64,000 nucleotides of DNA, taken from the NCBI GenBank assembly GCA_038030265.1, contig CM075943.1, forward strand, positions 12,152,001 through 12,216,000, given 5' to 3'. The notes below the pieces were generated by a model. That model saw only the letters and a program-made list of their open reading frames with translations, was not told where the DNA came from and ran no database searches. Shown here in pieces: positions 1 to 10,970 of the stretch; position 1 is the first letter of the stretch; each line of letters opens with the position of its first letter. The position numbers and the translations under genes are program-made. Origin of the DNA: Corythucha ciliata. Taxonomy: Eukaryota > Arthropoda > Insecta > Hemiptera > Tingidae.

Positions 1-480
1 AAAATAAAAAATAAATAAGGGGGAACGCGTTCAAGCTCAGTCAGAGCCGAGGGATGGCTTTTAAGATGTTTCAGTAAGAAGAGGAGGAGTAATACTTGGC
101 GTTGGTCTGATAACGAAACTGAAGCGTGTGCAACAAAGGGAGGGGTGAGACTTGATAAATAGACTGTAGATAAGAGTTGAGAAAATGACAGCGTGAGCCT
201 CTTTAGTTCACCAAATTCATCTCTATAACAACCATCTCCCAGAAAACGACCGAATTCAAGTTTTGCGGCACTTTAATGTCGTCCCTCAAATATGTCGATG
301 GTTGCTGAAAAGTGCTTAGCCAGACAAATCCAAACATGGAACCCGCAGTGACTACAACGGAGCACCGTGAATCGGAGCACGTATAGTAGCGATTGCTCCG
401 TGACAACGAGAAGTCACAACCAGGTGGGTTGGTAGCCCCCCCCCCCCCAACACAGGGCTACGAGTGTACGAACCAAGGGA
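1..480. other. Unclassified intergenic DNA
   Basis: No gene, RNA or repeat family is recognised here. A run of cytosines lies near 438-448. The short open frames have no recognisable domain and look like chance. Confidence 0.4.
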
Positions 481-1720
481 CAGTAGTGACGCGGCAAATA
501 AATTGAAAAAAATCGCTAATTTATTTGTAATTTTCGTGGCTATAACTGCGAAAAAGCACTGATTCATGGTCTCGCGATACAACTTTCAGACTAAAAATGA
601 GAAAAAGTTACTGATTCGCGGTGCATGGAGGCCATTCTACGAATAAATTGTGGAAATTAACGCAAGAGTGTTGTTTTTCGATCAACCCCGAGGTTAAAAT
701 TTAGAAAACACGCTAATATTGAAAAAAAAGACGCTTTCGGGTTAAAATTGGGCAAAAATGGCAAAGTGACAACTGAAATTGCGAAGCGAAGAATCATCCA
801 ATCGCGTATAAAAAATGGAATAGATGCTAGTTCGCTACAGAAAACGCTATTTCACTGCTGAAATTGAGAATAATCGCTATATTTTGCGGATGTTAAAGTG
901 AGGAAAAACGTTAATTCACAGATACAAATGAAGAAAATCACTAATTCGCGGATAAAATTGAAAAAAATCACTAATTAGCGCGGCTACAATTGAGAAAAAC
1001 GCTAATTTTCAGTTCGAATTGGGAAAAAGTGATAATGCTCTGCTAAAAATGGAAAAAAATGGCTAATTTACAGCTTGCATTGAGGAAAACGCCAATTCTT
1101 CGCAAAAAATTGAGAAAATTCGGTAATGCACGGTTTGGAAACGCTTCTACGCTGTTCAAATTTAGAAAAAGCACCAATTCGTTGCTAAAATTGAGGAACG
1201 TCACTAATTGCCCGACAAAGTGTGGTGAAATTCGCCTTCGCGCATCCCAAAAGCAATTTGGCGGCTGAAATTCGGAAAAACGGCAAATTCATGCACGGCT
1301 ATAAGTGAAAAAAGAGAAAAACGATGATTCACGGCTAGAACTGAGAAGAAGCATTATTCTATGCCTAATGCGGTGCTAAAATGTGAAAAAAACCGCTAAT
1401 TTACATGTAATATTTAGAAAATAAATAATAGTCTGGACAGAATTAAGAGATTTCAAGCTTTATAAGCCCAAATTGCGAAAAAGTGCTAATTCGCGGTTAA
1501 AAATGAAAACTGACGAAGACTGAAATCGAGAAATTTCGCTAATTCACATGTTTGAAACGCTTCTACTCTGCTAAAATCAAGAAAAAGCGATAATTCGCGG
1601 CTAAAATTGAGAACAATTCTAATTTGCTTTAAAACAATAAGAGCTAATTTATGGCTATGGGTGAAAATACCGCTAATTTCATCCATGTCTAAAATTTGGT
1701 CATTTCCTCCAAAAATCGCC
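481..1720 (-). repeat. Family I degenerate tandem array, minus orientation
   Basis: Units of about 29-31 bp read on the plus strand as CGCTAATTCGCGGCTAAAAT followed by TGAGAAAAA, the reverse complement of the family I core TCAATTTTAGCCGCGAATTA. Units are diverged from one another, so the array is old. Short open frames here are by-products of the period. Confidence 0.85.
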
Positions 1721-2600
1721 CTTAACTGAGAGATTTTTAGGTTAATTTTCTCTGAGTATTTCGATTTGAGCTGAAAGTATGAGTTCCGTTGATGAAGAAT
1801 GCTCCCGTGGATGAGAAAGGGGGAGGGGATGCAAGATCGTACCCCCGAACAGTGGCTGACTTACTTCCATCGAGATCTGGGGTGAAAATCTCTACAGGAG
1901 GCCCATTGATCTCTAATTAAACAAGAAATGTACTTTTCAAGCGTTAAATTACGTACTTTTATCAAATGTTGACCAATAATTTACACCCAGAAACCACCAG
2001 TTGGCTTTTTCTCAATATTGGGTGTGAATGAGCGTTTCTTTCTTCATTTTTAGCCACAAATCAGCAGTTTTTCTGAATTGTATCCGCGGATTAATATTAT
2101 TTTCTCAATTTCAGCTGTGACTTATGGCACTTTTTCCAAACTTTTAGCAAAGAAGCTATGACGTATGCCTCTGACGCACGCGAAAAGGCACGAGTGAAGA
2201 CATAGCTTTTTTACGACCTTGTATCGTAATATAATAATTTTACGCCACATTATATTTTACTTCCCATACCTACTTTATATAATAATAAAAAAAAATACAG
2301 CTGCATCAATTTGCCAGTCTTCTTCGGGTAAACATTGGGTCGCATTGGGTCCGTTGTAAAACTATAACACGTTGCGATTAATCCTTCCCTCTTATTTCAC
2401 ATGTGTTGAAAACAAAATCCCATCAAGTGCTGAACAATTTTTTGAGTTTTACAGCAGGGCCATTGTTGTGACGAAGCCTTTGGCCAACAGTTTCATAAAC
2501 AGATTGTCTTCCTCTCACAATATGTACGATAGTTTGAACAGCGAGAAGAGATTTTTAGCTCTCACACCTAAAAACACCCCTAGGAGTGCTCTCCTGGCTC
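1721..2600. other. Unclassified DNA with a short family I fragment
   Basis: Family I motifs in plus orientation reappear at about 1985-2150 (TTTTTCTCAATATT, then ATTTTTAGCCACAAATCAGC). The rest is AT-rich with no recognised feature. Confidence 0.4.
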
Positions 2601-2870
2601 GTATAACTCTCAAGTGTAAACGCACCTTTAGCCGCAAATCAGGCGGTTTTCTCAATTTTAGTTGTGAATTAGCGTTTTTTTCGCTTTTATCCTAATGAAT
2701 ATTAGCGATTGTACTTCAAATTCAGTCCCGTTGTTGCCTCGAGAAATCACGAATTGGCGTTTTCTATTTAACAAATTGGTCGAGCCTGCTGAGCGATGGA
2801 CTGCAGCTTTTTCTCAATTTTATAGCGGCGAATTAGCGCGTTTTCTCAATAAATTGGATTTTGAACCCCT
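2601..2870 (+). repeat. Family I array fragment, plus orientation
   Basis: Several degenerate units such as TTTTCTCAATTTTAGTTGTG. It includes the recurring higher-order marker TTGCCTCGAGAAATCACGAA near 2735. Confidence 0.7.
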
Positions 2871-5280
2871 AAAACCCACCCCGTAAATCCGCTACTGACC
2901 CACAGCAAAGGTCGAACTTCAGCAAAGCTCTAACCACTGGCGAGTCATTGAATACGTTAAGCCATGGATGATCCAAACAGTGTGAAATGGATGGGCGAGG
3001 GGGGTATTGTAAAAATATTTTGAACCTTTTGCAAAGTCTGTGGTTTTGTGTAATGAAGCCGACGATTTAGATGCGAATTGCACAAACGTTATACTACTAT
3101 TTTATTTTTTAAAAGAAGCCTTTTGGATCAAAATAAATTCTATATATCAACATATACCACTAAAATCTAAAATTTAAGACGAGCCACTCCCCCTAATACT
3201 AATAGAAGTCACTGAGTTTAGTCTCAACAGTTGGGGGATTGTTTTCAACGGTACCATAGGGGATTTCACTGTAGGGCTGTCGCTCTTTTGACTATAGAGA
3301 GATAAATTTTCTCGTTGTCTTCTGCCTCGCTTTGGTATAAACGTCGTTCAAATATGAACACAAAGGATAGTAACAAAGTTCACATTTTCAACTGTGCTCT
3401 CTGCCAGCTTCAGAAAGATTTCATCACGAAACAAGATGAGACACTCGGTGTAATCGCATTCGCACCCTCCAAAGATTGTGACGTCCACTTTTGTAGGTAT
3501 GCAATGTCTTGCACAACCTAGCGTGAGTTGAGGGTCAATTGATAATTATTTCTTAATTTTTGGACATCAAAAGGTGTTACTTCACAAGTTTAAACATTTT
3601 TAGCGTGACACGTGTAAATGCGCGAGCAACCCACTCGGATGGGCCAAAGTTCGCTAATTGCACGTACCGAGTTTGTCATAATTATATTGAGAAACGCCTG
3701 AAGAGATAACTTTAAAGTCTCTACACGCGTTATTTAGATAAGCGTGTGAAGTCCTGGAGAGGAGGGTTAATAATATGGGCACATCTAGGAAGACCATGCG
3801 CTTGATTTGAAGGGGGGGGGAGTGCTTTGAGAAGACTAAAGTCCTTTTTTTTTATCCTGTCTCTCTTTGAACTTCTTTCAATTTTTTTTTTTCATGCGCC
3901 AGTAGGCCCGAGAAAACTCTCAATCGGAACCGGTAGAATCTTCCTCTATAAACCTTTCCTCCCTTTTTTTTTCTCCCTTAAACCACTCAGTCACTGTAGT
4001 TTGTGGCTGGAATCCCACCCTTTTCCCATCGCACCCCCCCCACCCACCCATAAAACCTTACATTTTCTTTCTGGCCTCATCAGCCAATTCTTTTTGTGAA
4101 AAAAAGGGTTCTCTCTCTATTTCTCTTTTTTGTCCTTTTTATATCCTGACATGCATTTTTGTACGTGTGTGAGTGTGTCTCTCTCTTTCGGTTAGTGCAC
4201 ATTTGTTTGGAATTGAACAAATTAGATTTCCTCAAAGGGAATGAAAGAAGAAAAAAAAATCATTTAAGAAGTTGTTCTTAGAAACAAAAGCCTCGAGCAT
4301 TACTGAAAGAAAAGTCTCAACGAAAACTACTCAGATCCTGAAGGAATGAAATATTTAAAATTGAGAAGCCGTCTGCAATAAGTTCCCGGGACAAAATGGC
4401 ATCGAGTAAAAAGATCTGAAACTCCAGCCTCCTTTTTATTCAACACGTTTATTTTATTTATTTTTCCATTCTTTGGTTGACGCCACCAGAAATATTTTTA
4501 TTTAATATTTTGGAAAAATAAACAAACTTGATGATGAAATGTGAATGAAAAACCACCGTGCTCTCTTGCCAGCACTAAAAATATCTCCAATTTCTTTATC
4601 AATGCTCACGATCAAATTTCAGACGTTAAACACTCAAACCAATGCATTTTATTTGCATGCGTGGCAAGTTCCATCTAAACCAACACGAATTGCTGAATGA
4701 AAATAAATAACGCAAAGGGATAGTGGAACAAGATAATGCAAAAGAGTTATAATGTGAAATCGATGTTTCTAATATTTCTTCGAATGATTACCCCTCTCTC
4801 CCATAACTCATCCGTGAACCTCATAACTTAATGTTACCCCACATCCTGGAACCCCGTCGTGCTCGGGCTTTCTAACACGAAAAAAAAAAAAAAAAAAGTT
4901 TCAAAGCTTCACTTTTCGAGTTGCAAATTACGCACGCGAGCTTCTCATATCAGCACATTTTTTTTCTCTCTCACTTTCTTTACGACGTTCCATTTCCTTC
5001 ACAATTTTCCTTCCTTTCTTATAAGAAAAACAATTTTAACGCGAAGACAAAAGAGGATATTTTCAGTTTTGAGTTGCTTATCGCGCACTCAAGCGGTAAA
5101 GTTATTTTGTTATTCAAAGAAGTTCTTGGTAAGATGACGAATTCAAGGAAAGTTTTAGCGGAAAGAATCGAATAAGGCGGGAATAAACTAACTCATTCGG
5201 GGGTTTGAACCAATAACGCGGGTGACGAATTTCAAGATTAAATAATTTTCAAGCTGTGGACTTTACTCAAGTGATGACTG
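2871..5280. other. Unclassified AT-rich DNA
   Basis: No gene is recognised. The stretch holds a pyrimidine-rich low-complexity tract at about 3840-4190 (T runs, then CT repeats) and a poly-A run near 4880-4897. One weak candidate exon is listed separately. Confidence 0.4.
3354..3496 (+). CDS. Weak candidate first coding exon, unknown product
   Basis: An ATG at 3354 opens 47 codons ending in AG followed by GTATGC at 3497, which fits a splice donor. The peptide is not low-complexity. It carries a C-A-L-C pair and, near its end, a C-D-V-H-F-C cluster that could bind zinc, but I do not recognise a family. No downstream acceptor or partner exon could be identified by eye, and the frame closes about 25 bases past the proposed donor. 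A chance open frame is at least as likely. Confidence 0.15.
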
Positions 5281-6054
5281 CTTGACGGTTCTATCATGCG
5301 GATTCTCAAGGGATTGTTTGCTGGTTTCTTTCTGTCGTGCATGTAGTTTGGTCTGCATTATGATAATTTTTAGTCATTTAAAATTACATTTTTTGTTGCC
5401 GAAAATCGGCCAAATTGCAAGTTTCGAATCTAAATATCTGCAATATAGCACGTTTTTTTGTATTCACATTGGCGAAATGACAAGTTCCGGGGCAATTTTC
5501 TCGCAATGCGCGCAAAAGTTCTAGTCTGGACAGTCCTTGGAGACTTTAAAGCTCGATGAATAACCGAAAAATTTGATTATTTGGAACAAAAAATATCTAC
5601 GAACTTGTCAGTTTTGGATCTGTGAGATATTTTAACAAGTTTGAGTTCCTGGTGTTAATTTCCTCAAAATGGCGAGTACCAAGCCCTCCTTGTGGATGTG
5701 GGACCCGAGCCATGCGGCCAAAGACAGCCCCCCAAGTTCTGCGAGCTGCTGTTACATGGATAAAATTCTATACATCCGTTCAAGAAATCTGCGAAATTTC
5801 AAAATAAGGAACTGAAGATTAGTGAAATCGCTCGTTCTTGAAATTGATTAGTAGTTATTTTCACGAAATTTAAGTCCTTAATTGAGTGACCACAGAACCC
5901 TGGTTGACGTTCCCTGGCAGCGCCCAAAGCCTGCGGCTAATAATTATTGCAACGAAATTACATCACTCTGTGATGAAAGTCTGCAGAGTTACAAGTTTCG
6001 AGAGTGAACATTCACGTAATTGCTCGTTTCTGGTCTTAACTTATAGTCCGAGAG
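5281..6054 (+). repeat. Family IV degenerate repeat block
   Basis: Loose repeats of about 30-40 bp built around CAAGTTTC with nearby GAAATT words, for example AAATTGCAAGTTTCGAATCT near 5412 and TACAAGTTTCGAGAGTGAAC near 5990. Much more diverged than family I. No gene seen. Confidence 0.4.
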
Positions 6055-6518
6055 TCCACCGTATGAAAAATCCGGGTCATTTGATCGTGTCTGGAACCTG
6101 CGCAGGACGTTTTCTATGGTCTTGGAGATGACACTTCTGAGATCGCCAGAAATGTTCTGTGGGACAGGGGCTCACAACAGTGCTAGCTGTTGGCAAACAC
6201 ACCTTTGGGCTGCCTGAAAATGGCTGACATAGTGTACAATTTGGTTCTTTGCAAACAATAAACTAGAAAACTACCACCGCCATCCAATTTTTGAATGAAA
6301 CCCTGGCTACTAGTGAGATTGGACGGCGTTGTTGATTTCATAACGTATTGGACGTGGGAAACGGTTTTTTACTCCCGCCAGTCATTTTCAAAGCACCCAT
6401 AGGTGTGTTTGTCAACAGCTATAGCTCTGCTTTGAGACCCTGTCCCACGGAAAATGTCTGGTGATCTTGCACAGGTGCCAGACACGATAAAAATGACCCG
6501 GATTTTTAATACGGTGGC
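6055..6518. mobile_element. Foldback/MITE-like element with long inverted arms
   Basis: The left arm (about 6055-6228) and right arm (about 6377-6517) are inverted copies over roughly 140-170 bp. Both ends read CCACCGTAT, then AAAAATCCGGGTCATTT, with few mismatches. The internal spacer is about 150 bp with no coding potential. A second copy of the left arm and spacer lies at 35571-35896. No clear target duplication could be defined, so superfamily is unassigned. Confidence 0.7.
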
Positions 6519-6529
6519 GAGCTCCCTGG

Positions 6530-6742
6530 CTATTACTCGAAATCGCTAGTTTTCAGTTCTGAACATTCACGAAATCTTTGGTTCTGGTCTTTTTCCCCTT
6601 AAATCACAAGTTTCTGGTCTTTATAAGCGCAAAGGTATAGTGAAAATTTTCGTGAAATTTTCACTTTCGGGCTTTAGTGACCAGGAGACCCGGATGACAG
6701 CACCCAAAGTCTGACGAGAAGCCGCAAATTCGCAACATTCTG
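6530..6742 (+). repeat. Family IV degenerate repeat block
   Basis: Continues the loose motif of 5281-6054 on the far side of the foldback element, for example AAATCACAAGTTTCTGGTCT near 6603. Confidence 0.35.
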
Positions 6743-6830
6743 GATAGTGCCGGCCTTGAACATTTGGCGCCCCGGAGCGAATCTTCCACCAGCGCCCCCA
6801 TCTTGTTGCCTTCAGGAGCTGCGATTCAGC
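6743..6830 (+). mobile_element. hAT-like terminus preceding a family I array
   Basis: Reads AGTGCCGGCCTTGAACATTT, then GGCGCCCCGGAGCGAATC. Related sequence opens the family I arrays at 13873 and, inverted, at about 52175. The CAGTGCCGGCC...GGCGCCC pattern resembles hAT-type terminal repeats. No opposite end or target duplication was found, so this is a tentative assignment. Confidence 0.35.
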
Positions 6831-8704
6831 GTTTTCTCCATGTCAATCGTGAATTAGCGTTTTTTCACACTTCAGTGCTTTTTCTCAATTTCATCGGTGA
6901 GTTAGCAATTTTTCTTCATTTTAGCCTCGAGTTCATAGCGATTTTCTCGCGATTTTTCTCAATTTTTCTGAGAATTGGCAATTTTCCCTATTTCAGCCGC
7001 TAAACTAACCGATTTTCCCCAATTTTACTCGTGAATTAGCGCTTTTTACTAATTTTAGCCACTAATTTACCTCCAGAAACCACGACTTGCTATTTTCTCA
7101 ATATTTTTGTGAATTAGCAAATAATCCAAAACCCATAATTAGCATTTTTTCTCAATTTTAGCCGCTTATCAGCGCTTTACTTAAATTTAGCGGCTTGGTA
7201 ATTGACAATTTTCTGCATTTGAGTCGTGAATGAGAATATTTTTCCCTATTTCCACCACGGATTAATGATTTTTATGAATTTTATCCGCGAATTAGTGGGT
7301 TTTTCTCAATTTTGGTCGCGGAGTAACATTTTACCGATAATTAAATACGTTTTTTTTCCTCAATTTTAGCCGTGATTTAGCGCTTTTTCTCTCTTCTGTT
7401 CGTGAATCACGAATTCCACTAAGTATGGACGTTTCCTGGCTTGCTATCCATTGGCCTACAATTTTCAGGTCCTAATTCCAGTAAAAATGCATGACTTCAT
7501 GCCTTAACTTCGGAGAAATTTCAGTTTCTGGATCTGTTTCTATGATGGTCGCGGAAATCCGGTCCAGCTAGCCCTGAGAGCGCGGCCAACGCTGATGAAT
7601 AGCCAGAAAATTACATCATTCGGAGCTAAATACGAGTGAATCCGCAAGTTTTGAGCATGAATATTCGCAAAATTGCATCTTTAATGTTTTATTTTTTTAA
7701 TGCTAGTTTTTTGTGCAATTTGTGTATTTAAGAAACCTTTAAAGGCCCCTCAAGCCCCGGGTCCATCTTGCCAAGTGATTTGATCTTGCCACCAATGTCA
7801 TGGGCATTAGTGAACCATTAGAGCCCGGGCGGAAACCTCTTTGAGGTCCCATAGTCTGTAAACAAGAAATATAATTTTTACATAGCGTTCACTCATGAAT
7901 TTTTACTTATTTTAGCAATGAATTAGCGATATTTCTACAGTCTATCCACCAATTAGCGCTTATTCGAGCCTCAAACTTACGATTTTATTAATTTTAGCCA
8001 CGAATAAGCGCTTTTTGTCAATTTCACCTGTGAATGAGCACTTCTCTCAAGTTTTGCCACGACTGTAACATGTTTTTATCCGCGAATTATCGGGTTTTGT
8101 TCACCCATAAAGCCATGAATTCGCGATTTTTCCTAATTTTGTCCACAAACTTGTCCGCATATTTCAATTTTAGCTGAAAATTGTTTTTTTTTCACACGTT
8201 ATCCACGAATTAGTGATTTTCCTCGAGTTAGCCTAGAATTACAGCGCCTTATCTCAATTTTAGCAGCAAAGTAGCGTTTTTATCTCGTGATCTGGCGATT
8301 TATGACAGTTTCAGTCACGAATTGACGTTTTATTTAGATTTTTAGGTGCAAATAAGCGATTTTCCCATATATGTATAGCTGCAAATTCGTGCGTTTTCTC
8401 AATCTGAACTGCAATTGAGAGTTTTTATCAATTTCAGTCACACTAATTACGCGACTTTTCTGCGTATTAGCCGCACGTTAGCGTTTTTTTCACCTACAGC
8501 CGTATGAACTTGTGATTTTTCTAAAGTGTATCAAAGTTGTCCCCGGAAGCTGGTAATTGGCGTTTTTTTTTTTTTTTTTTTTTTCAAATTTCACTCGTAA
8601 ATGAGAAGATTTTGCTCTGTGTTAGCTACAGATTGAGGCTTCATTTCAACATTTCGGCCCATATTTACATTTTTTTCACTTCTATTTTAGCAATGGACTA
8701 TCGA

Positions 8705-8980
8705 TTCATCGATTTTTCTCGTTTTTAGAGCATTGCACTGCACATTTTTCTCAGAATCAGCATCTACTCTCTTCTTTTATCCTCAAATGGAAAATCTCTT
8801 GTAATTTAAGTTGTGAATTTGACATTTTTCTCAATTTTAGCTGATAATTTTACCGGTTGCTTTTTTAGCCACGATGTTGGTTTTAATTTCTATGTGAAAT
8901 AGCGATTTTTCTAATTTTAGACACGAATTGGTGTTTTCTTCAATATTGTATTGTGCCAATTTGAGATGTTTTCCCTGCTA
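8705..8980 (+). repeat. Higher-order duplicate, copy 1
   Basis: This 276-bp block is repeated at 9074-9350 with an offset of 369-370 bp and only scattered substitutions. It includes the shared words ATTGCACTGCAC and TTTTACCGGTTGC. The pair is far more similar than neighbouring units are to each other, so it is a later segmental duplication within the array. Confidence 0.85.
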
Positions 8981-9073
8981 CTAATAGCAGTGAACTTTTT
9001 CTGAATTTGAGCTTCAAACTAGCGTTTTTATTTATTTTGCCGCTTTAATTTTATGATTTTTCTATTAATGTCG

Positions 9074-9350
9074 TTCATCGATTTTTCTCGTTTTTAGTGC
9101 ATTGCACTGCACAGTTTTCTCAGAATCAGCACCTCCTCTCTTTTTTTATCCTCAAATGGAAGATCTCTCGTAATCTAAGTTGCGAATTTGACATTTTTCT
9201 CAATTTTAGCTGATAATTTTACCGGTTGCTTTTTTAGCCGCGATGTTGGTTTTAATTTCTATGTGAAATAGCGATTTTTCCGAATTTTAGACACGAATTG
9301 GTGTTTTCTTCAATATTGTATTGTGCCAAATTGAGATGTTTTCCCTGCTA
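9074..9350 (+). repeat. Higher-order duplicate, copy 2
   Basis: Partner of 8705-8980. Its right edge abuts the rearranged SINE that starts near 9363. Confidence 0.85.
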
Positions 9351-9362
9351 TTTTTTGCTATA

Positions 9363-9671
9363 TTTCGCGCCCTGCGCTCTGCCACTGAGCTAGCCTGAGA
9401 GGCTCACGCTAAGAAACTAGGAGGTCGTGGGTTCGAATCCCACCTTGGGAGCAATTTTTTCTCGGAACTCAAAACAAGTAAAAATAGTAAGTATTTAACT
9501 TCAATAAAGTTTGATACTTTATTTTCAGCCTCCCCAACCCCTCGAATTCACAGGCGTGACTATGATGGTGCGGTGAGGGGGGAGTAATTTCTTGAAATGT
9601 CCCAAGACAAGGGTCGTCTAAATTTCAATTAATTAATTAATTGCTGGGACATATAAAAAGAATAATAATAA
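9363..9671 (+). mobile_element. SINE A copy 1 with inverted tRNA-like 5' half
   Basis: From 9414 on the element matches the T-arm half and body of SINE A: box B GGTTCGAATCC, a T6 tract, the body, and an AATTAATTAATT plus (AAT)n tail. The preceding 9363-9413 is the reverse complement of the 5' half seen in the next copy, so box A faces the opposite way from box B. The copy cannot fold as a tRNA and its internal Pol III promoter is disrupted. Confidence 0.8.
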
Positions 9672-10048
9672 TGTTAAACGTGCACTGACCCAATGGGTGC
9701 CATTGAGTTCCGGCAGGGAGTTTCTCTCTGGTGGGGTTCGCTCTTAGCGTGAGCCTCTCAGGCTAGCTCAGTGGCAGAGCGCCTGGCGCGAAACTAGGAG
9801 GTCGTGGGTTCGAATCCCACCTTGGGAGCAATTTTTCTCGGAACTCAAAACAAGTAAAAATAGTAAGTATTTAAATTCAATAAAGTTTAATTCTTTATTT
9901 TCAGCCTACCCACCCCCTCGAATTCACAGGCGTGACTAGGATGGTGCGGTGAGGGGGGAGTATTTTCTTGAAAAGTCCCAAGACAATGGTCGTCTAAATT
10001 TCAATTAATTAATTAAATGCTGGGACATATACAAATAATTATAACAAT
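9672..10048 (+). mobile_element. SINE A copy 2, full unit
   Basis: A leader (about 9673-9750) is followed by a tRNA-like head at about 9753-9830. The head has a perfect box A, TAGCTCAGTGG (9764-9774), and a perfect box B, GGTTCGAATCC (9807-9817), the internal RNA polymerase III promoter of tRNA genes. The acceptor stem does not pair well, so it is a tRNA-derived SINE rather than a functional tRNA gene. The body ends in an AATTAATTAAAT and ATA-rich tail. It sits directly after the tail of copy 1, giving a tandem arrangement also seen at 42.9-43.4 kb. Confidence 0.8.
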
Positions 10049-10970
10049 GCTATTTTTATCGTTTTTTCAATTCTTCCAGCGGAATTATCATTTTTTCTCA
10101 TTTCATTCATAAATTAGTAAATAAATTAGCAATTCAGCTCAATTTTGACCGCTTATTTGCGTTCATTCTCATTTCAGCCGCCAATTAGCGTTTTTTCTCA
10201 CTTTCAGTCATGAATTAGCATTCACGGATATGTGTTGTCAATTTTCCGCTCATTAGCGCCATTTACTTTCTCCATAGTGTTAATGGGCGATTTTTCGCAA
10301 TTTCAGTTATGCATTTGAAAATTTTGACAATTTTACTTCATCATTGTTCGTTTGTTTATATCCAATTTTAGCAACGATTTTTTAACTTTTGTAGCCTCCA
10401 ATTAGTGTTTCTTCTCAATCTGAGCTGCGAATTAGCGGTTTTCAATTTTAGCATAACTAATTATACGTGCGAATTAACTCAAGTTTAAAAATTAAGAGTA
10501 AAATTAAATAGAATTAAGTTATCATGTATTGTTTGTTTGTGATTTTCGGTCTGGTAGTTGTTGTTTTTCGTATTTTCAACCTCAGCCGCGAATCCACGTT
10601 TTTCTCAATTTTAGCCGCGGATTAGCGGTTACGTTCCATTTTAGCAGCATTTCATTAGTGAGAAAGTGATTTTTTTCTTGTTTTCAATTTTTTTTTTTCA
10701 TTTTGTATTTGCGAACTAACGCTTTTTTAACGCTTTATTCGTGAATTAGCACTTTTTCTCAATTTCATCCACGGATTATGAGATTTTTTTCCCCCCATTT
10801 CGGTTGGCCGTGAATTAGCGTTTTTCCTCATTTCTGCCGCTAATTAGCGAATATTCTACATTTCAGACCTGAATCAACGTTTTTGGCGAATTTTGCCCTG
10901 TGTATTATTTAGCGCCTTTTCCTTTTTGTCAACTAGCGTGTTTTTTTGACAGTCCTGCCCCTTTTTTCAA
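10049..10970 (+). repeat. Family I array, plus orientation
   Basis: Degenerate units of about 29-31 bp resume immediately after the SINE tail, for example TTTTTCTCAATTTTAGCCGC near 10600. Confidence 0.8.

Larger units (their letters stand above)
6831..9350 (+). repeat. Family I array, plus orientation
   Basis: Dozens of degenerate 29-31 bp units with core TCAATTTTAGCCGCGAATTA. The array is interrupted at about 7430-7870 by family IV-like and unclassified sequence. It contains a 22-base T run at 8563-8584, where the unit's own T tract has expanded. Confidence 0.85.

Noticed and set aside
9753..9830. Functional tRNA gene
   Set aside because: Both promoter boxes are perfect, but the acceptor stem does not pair and the same body and tail recur in other copies. 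A SINE is the better call.
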